From Actinomycetota bacterium (GTDB taxonomy: Bacteria > Actinomycetota > Thermoleophilia > Gaiellales > Gaiellaceae), in the NCBI GenBank assembly GCA_013816275.1, contig JACDER010000086.1, positions 1-6,616 of the forward strand: DNA of 6,616 nt, read 5' to 3'. This document shows, one piece after another, positions 6,526 to 6,616 of the stretch. Below the pieces are notes generated by a model. That model was not told the DNA's origin and made no database searches. It worked only from the letters and a program-made list of their open reading frames with translations. The position numbers were made by a program, and so were the translations under genes. Within the stretch, counting starts at the first letter, position 1. Every line of letters starts with the position of its first letter.

Positions 6526-6616
6526 GAATCGCTCGACAGCGGCGAATGGCCGTTGGGTCAAGGCGCGGCGAGTCTAGAGGATCGATGTCACGAGATCGCC
6601 CGCCTCGGGGCGCGGG

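Noticed and set aside
6571..6576. TAGACT (minus strand) as a -10 element for the transporter
   Set aside because: It fits TANNNT, but no -35-like hexamer lies at the right distance (GTGACA is only 9 nt upstream), and one six-base match is weak evidence.

Overview
The window is GC-rich, densely coding bacterial chromosome with seven protein genes (one cut by the left edge), no RNA genes, no mobile elements and no CRISPR array. High GC, GTG starts, overlapping genes and one start that looks leaderless fit Actinomycetota, possibly a deep-branching soil lineage such as Thermoleophilia. That placement rests on style and gene families only and is tentative.

Layout. Positions 1-3671 are a leftward block of four genes. 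In transcription order they are a medium-chain-type acyl-CoA dehydrogenase (2487-3671), a short-chain dehydrogenase/reductase (1575-2408), a stand-alone nucleotidyltransferase-fold protein (803-1600) and a second acyl-CoA dehydrogenase (789 down past position 1). The first gap is 78 nt; the next junctions are a 26-nt overlap and a 13-nt gap, so the last three genes look strictly co-transcribed. Positions 3733-5302 are a rightward pair, a third acyl-CoA dehydrogenase and a small cupin overlapping it by 14 nt. Positions 5290-6525 hold a leftward 12-helix major facilitator transporter that meets the cupin tail to tail with a 13-nt overlap. The last ~55-90 bases (6526 or 6562 to 6616) hold no gene I can establish.

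The most informative non-coding element is the 61-nt divergent intergenic region (3672-3732). It carries a perfect 20-bp palindrome, TTGACTGACCGGTCAGTCAA, typical of a TetR-family operator and placed to control both divergent dehydrogenase genes. The rightward gene has a -10-like TACACT six bases before its GTG and no Shine-Dalgarno, so it is probably leaderless. The leftward gene has a strong GGAGG.

Functionally this looks like a locally regulated acyl-CoA oxidation locus. Three different FAD-dependent dehydrogenases would make 2-enoyl-CoAs and pass electrons to ETF encoded elsewhere, and an SDR could oxidise or reduce a hydroxy or keto intermediate. No enoyl-CoA hydratase, thiolase, CoA ligase, ETF or regulator gene is in the window, so the substrate cannot be named. 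The nucleotidyltransferase, cupin and transporter have no obvious role in such a pathway. I see no clearly new system; the points most worth following are the operator, the nucleotidyltransferase inside the operon and the enlarged loop of the SDR.
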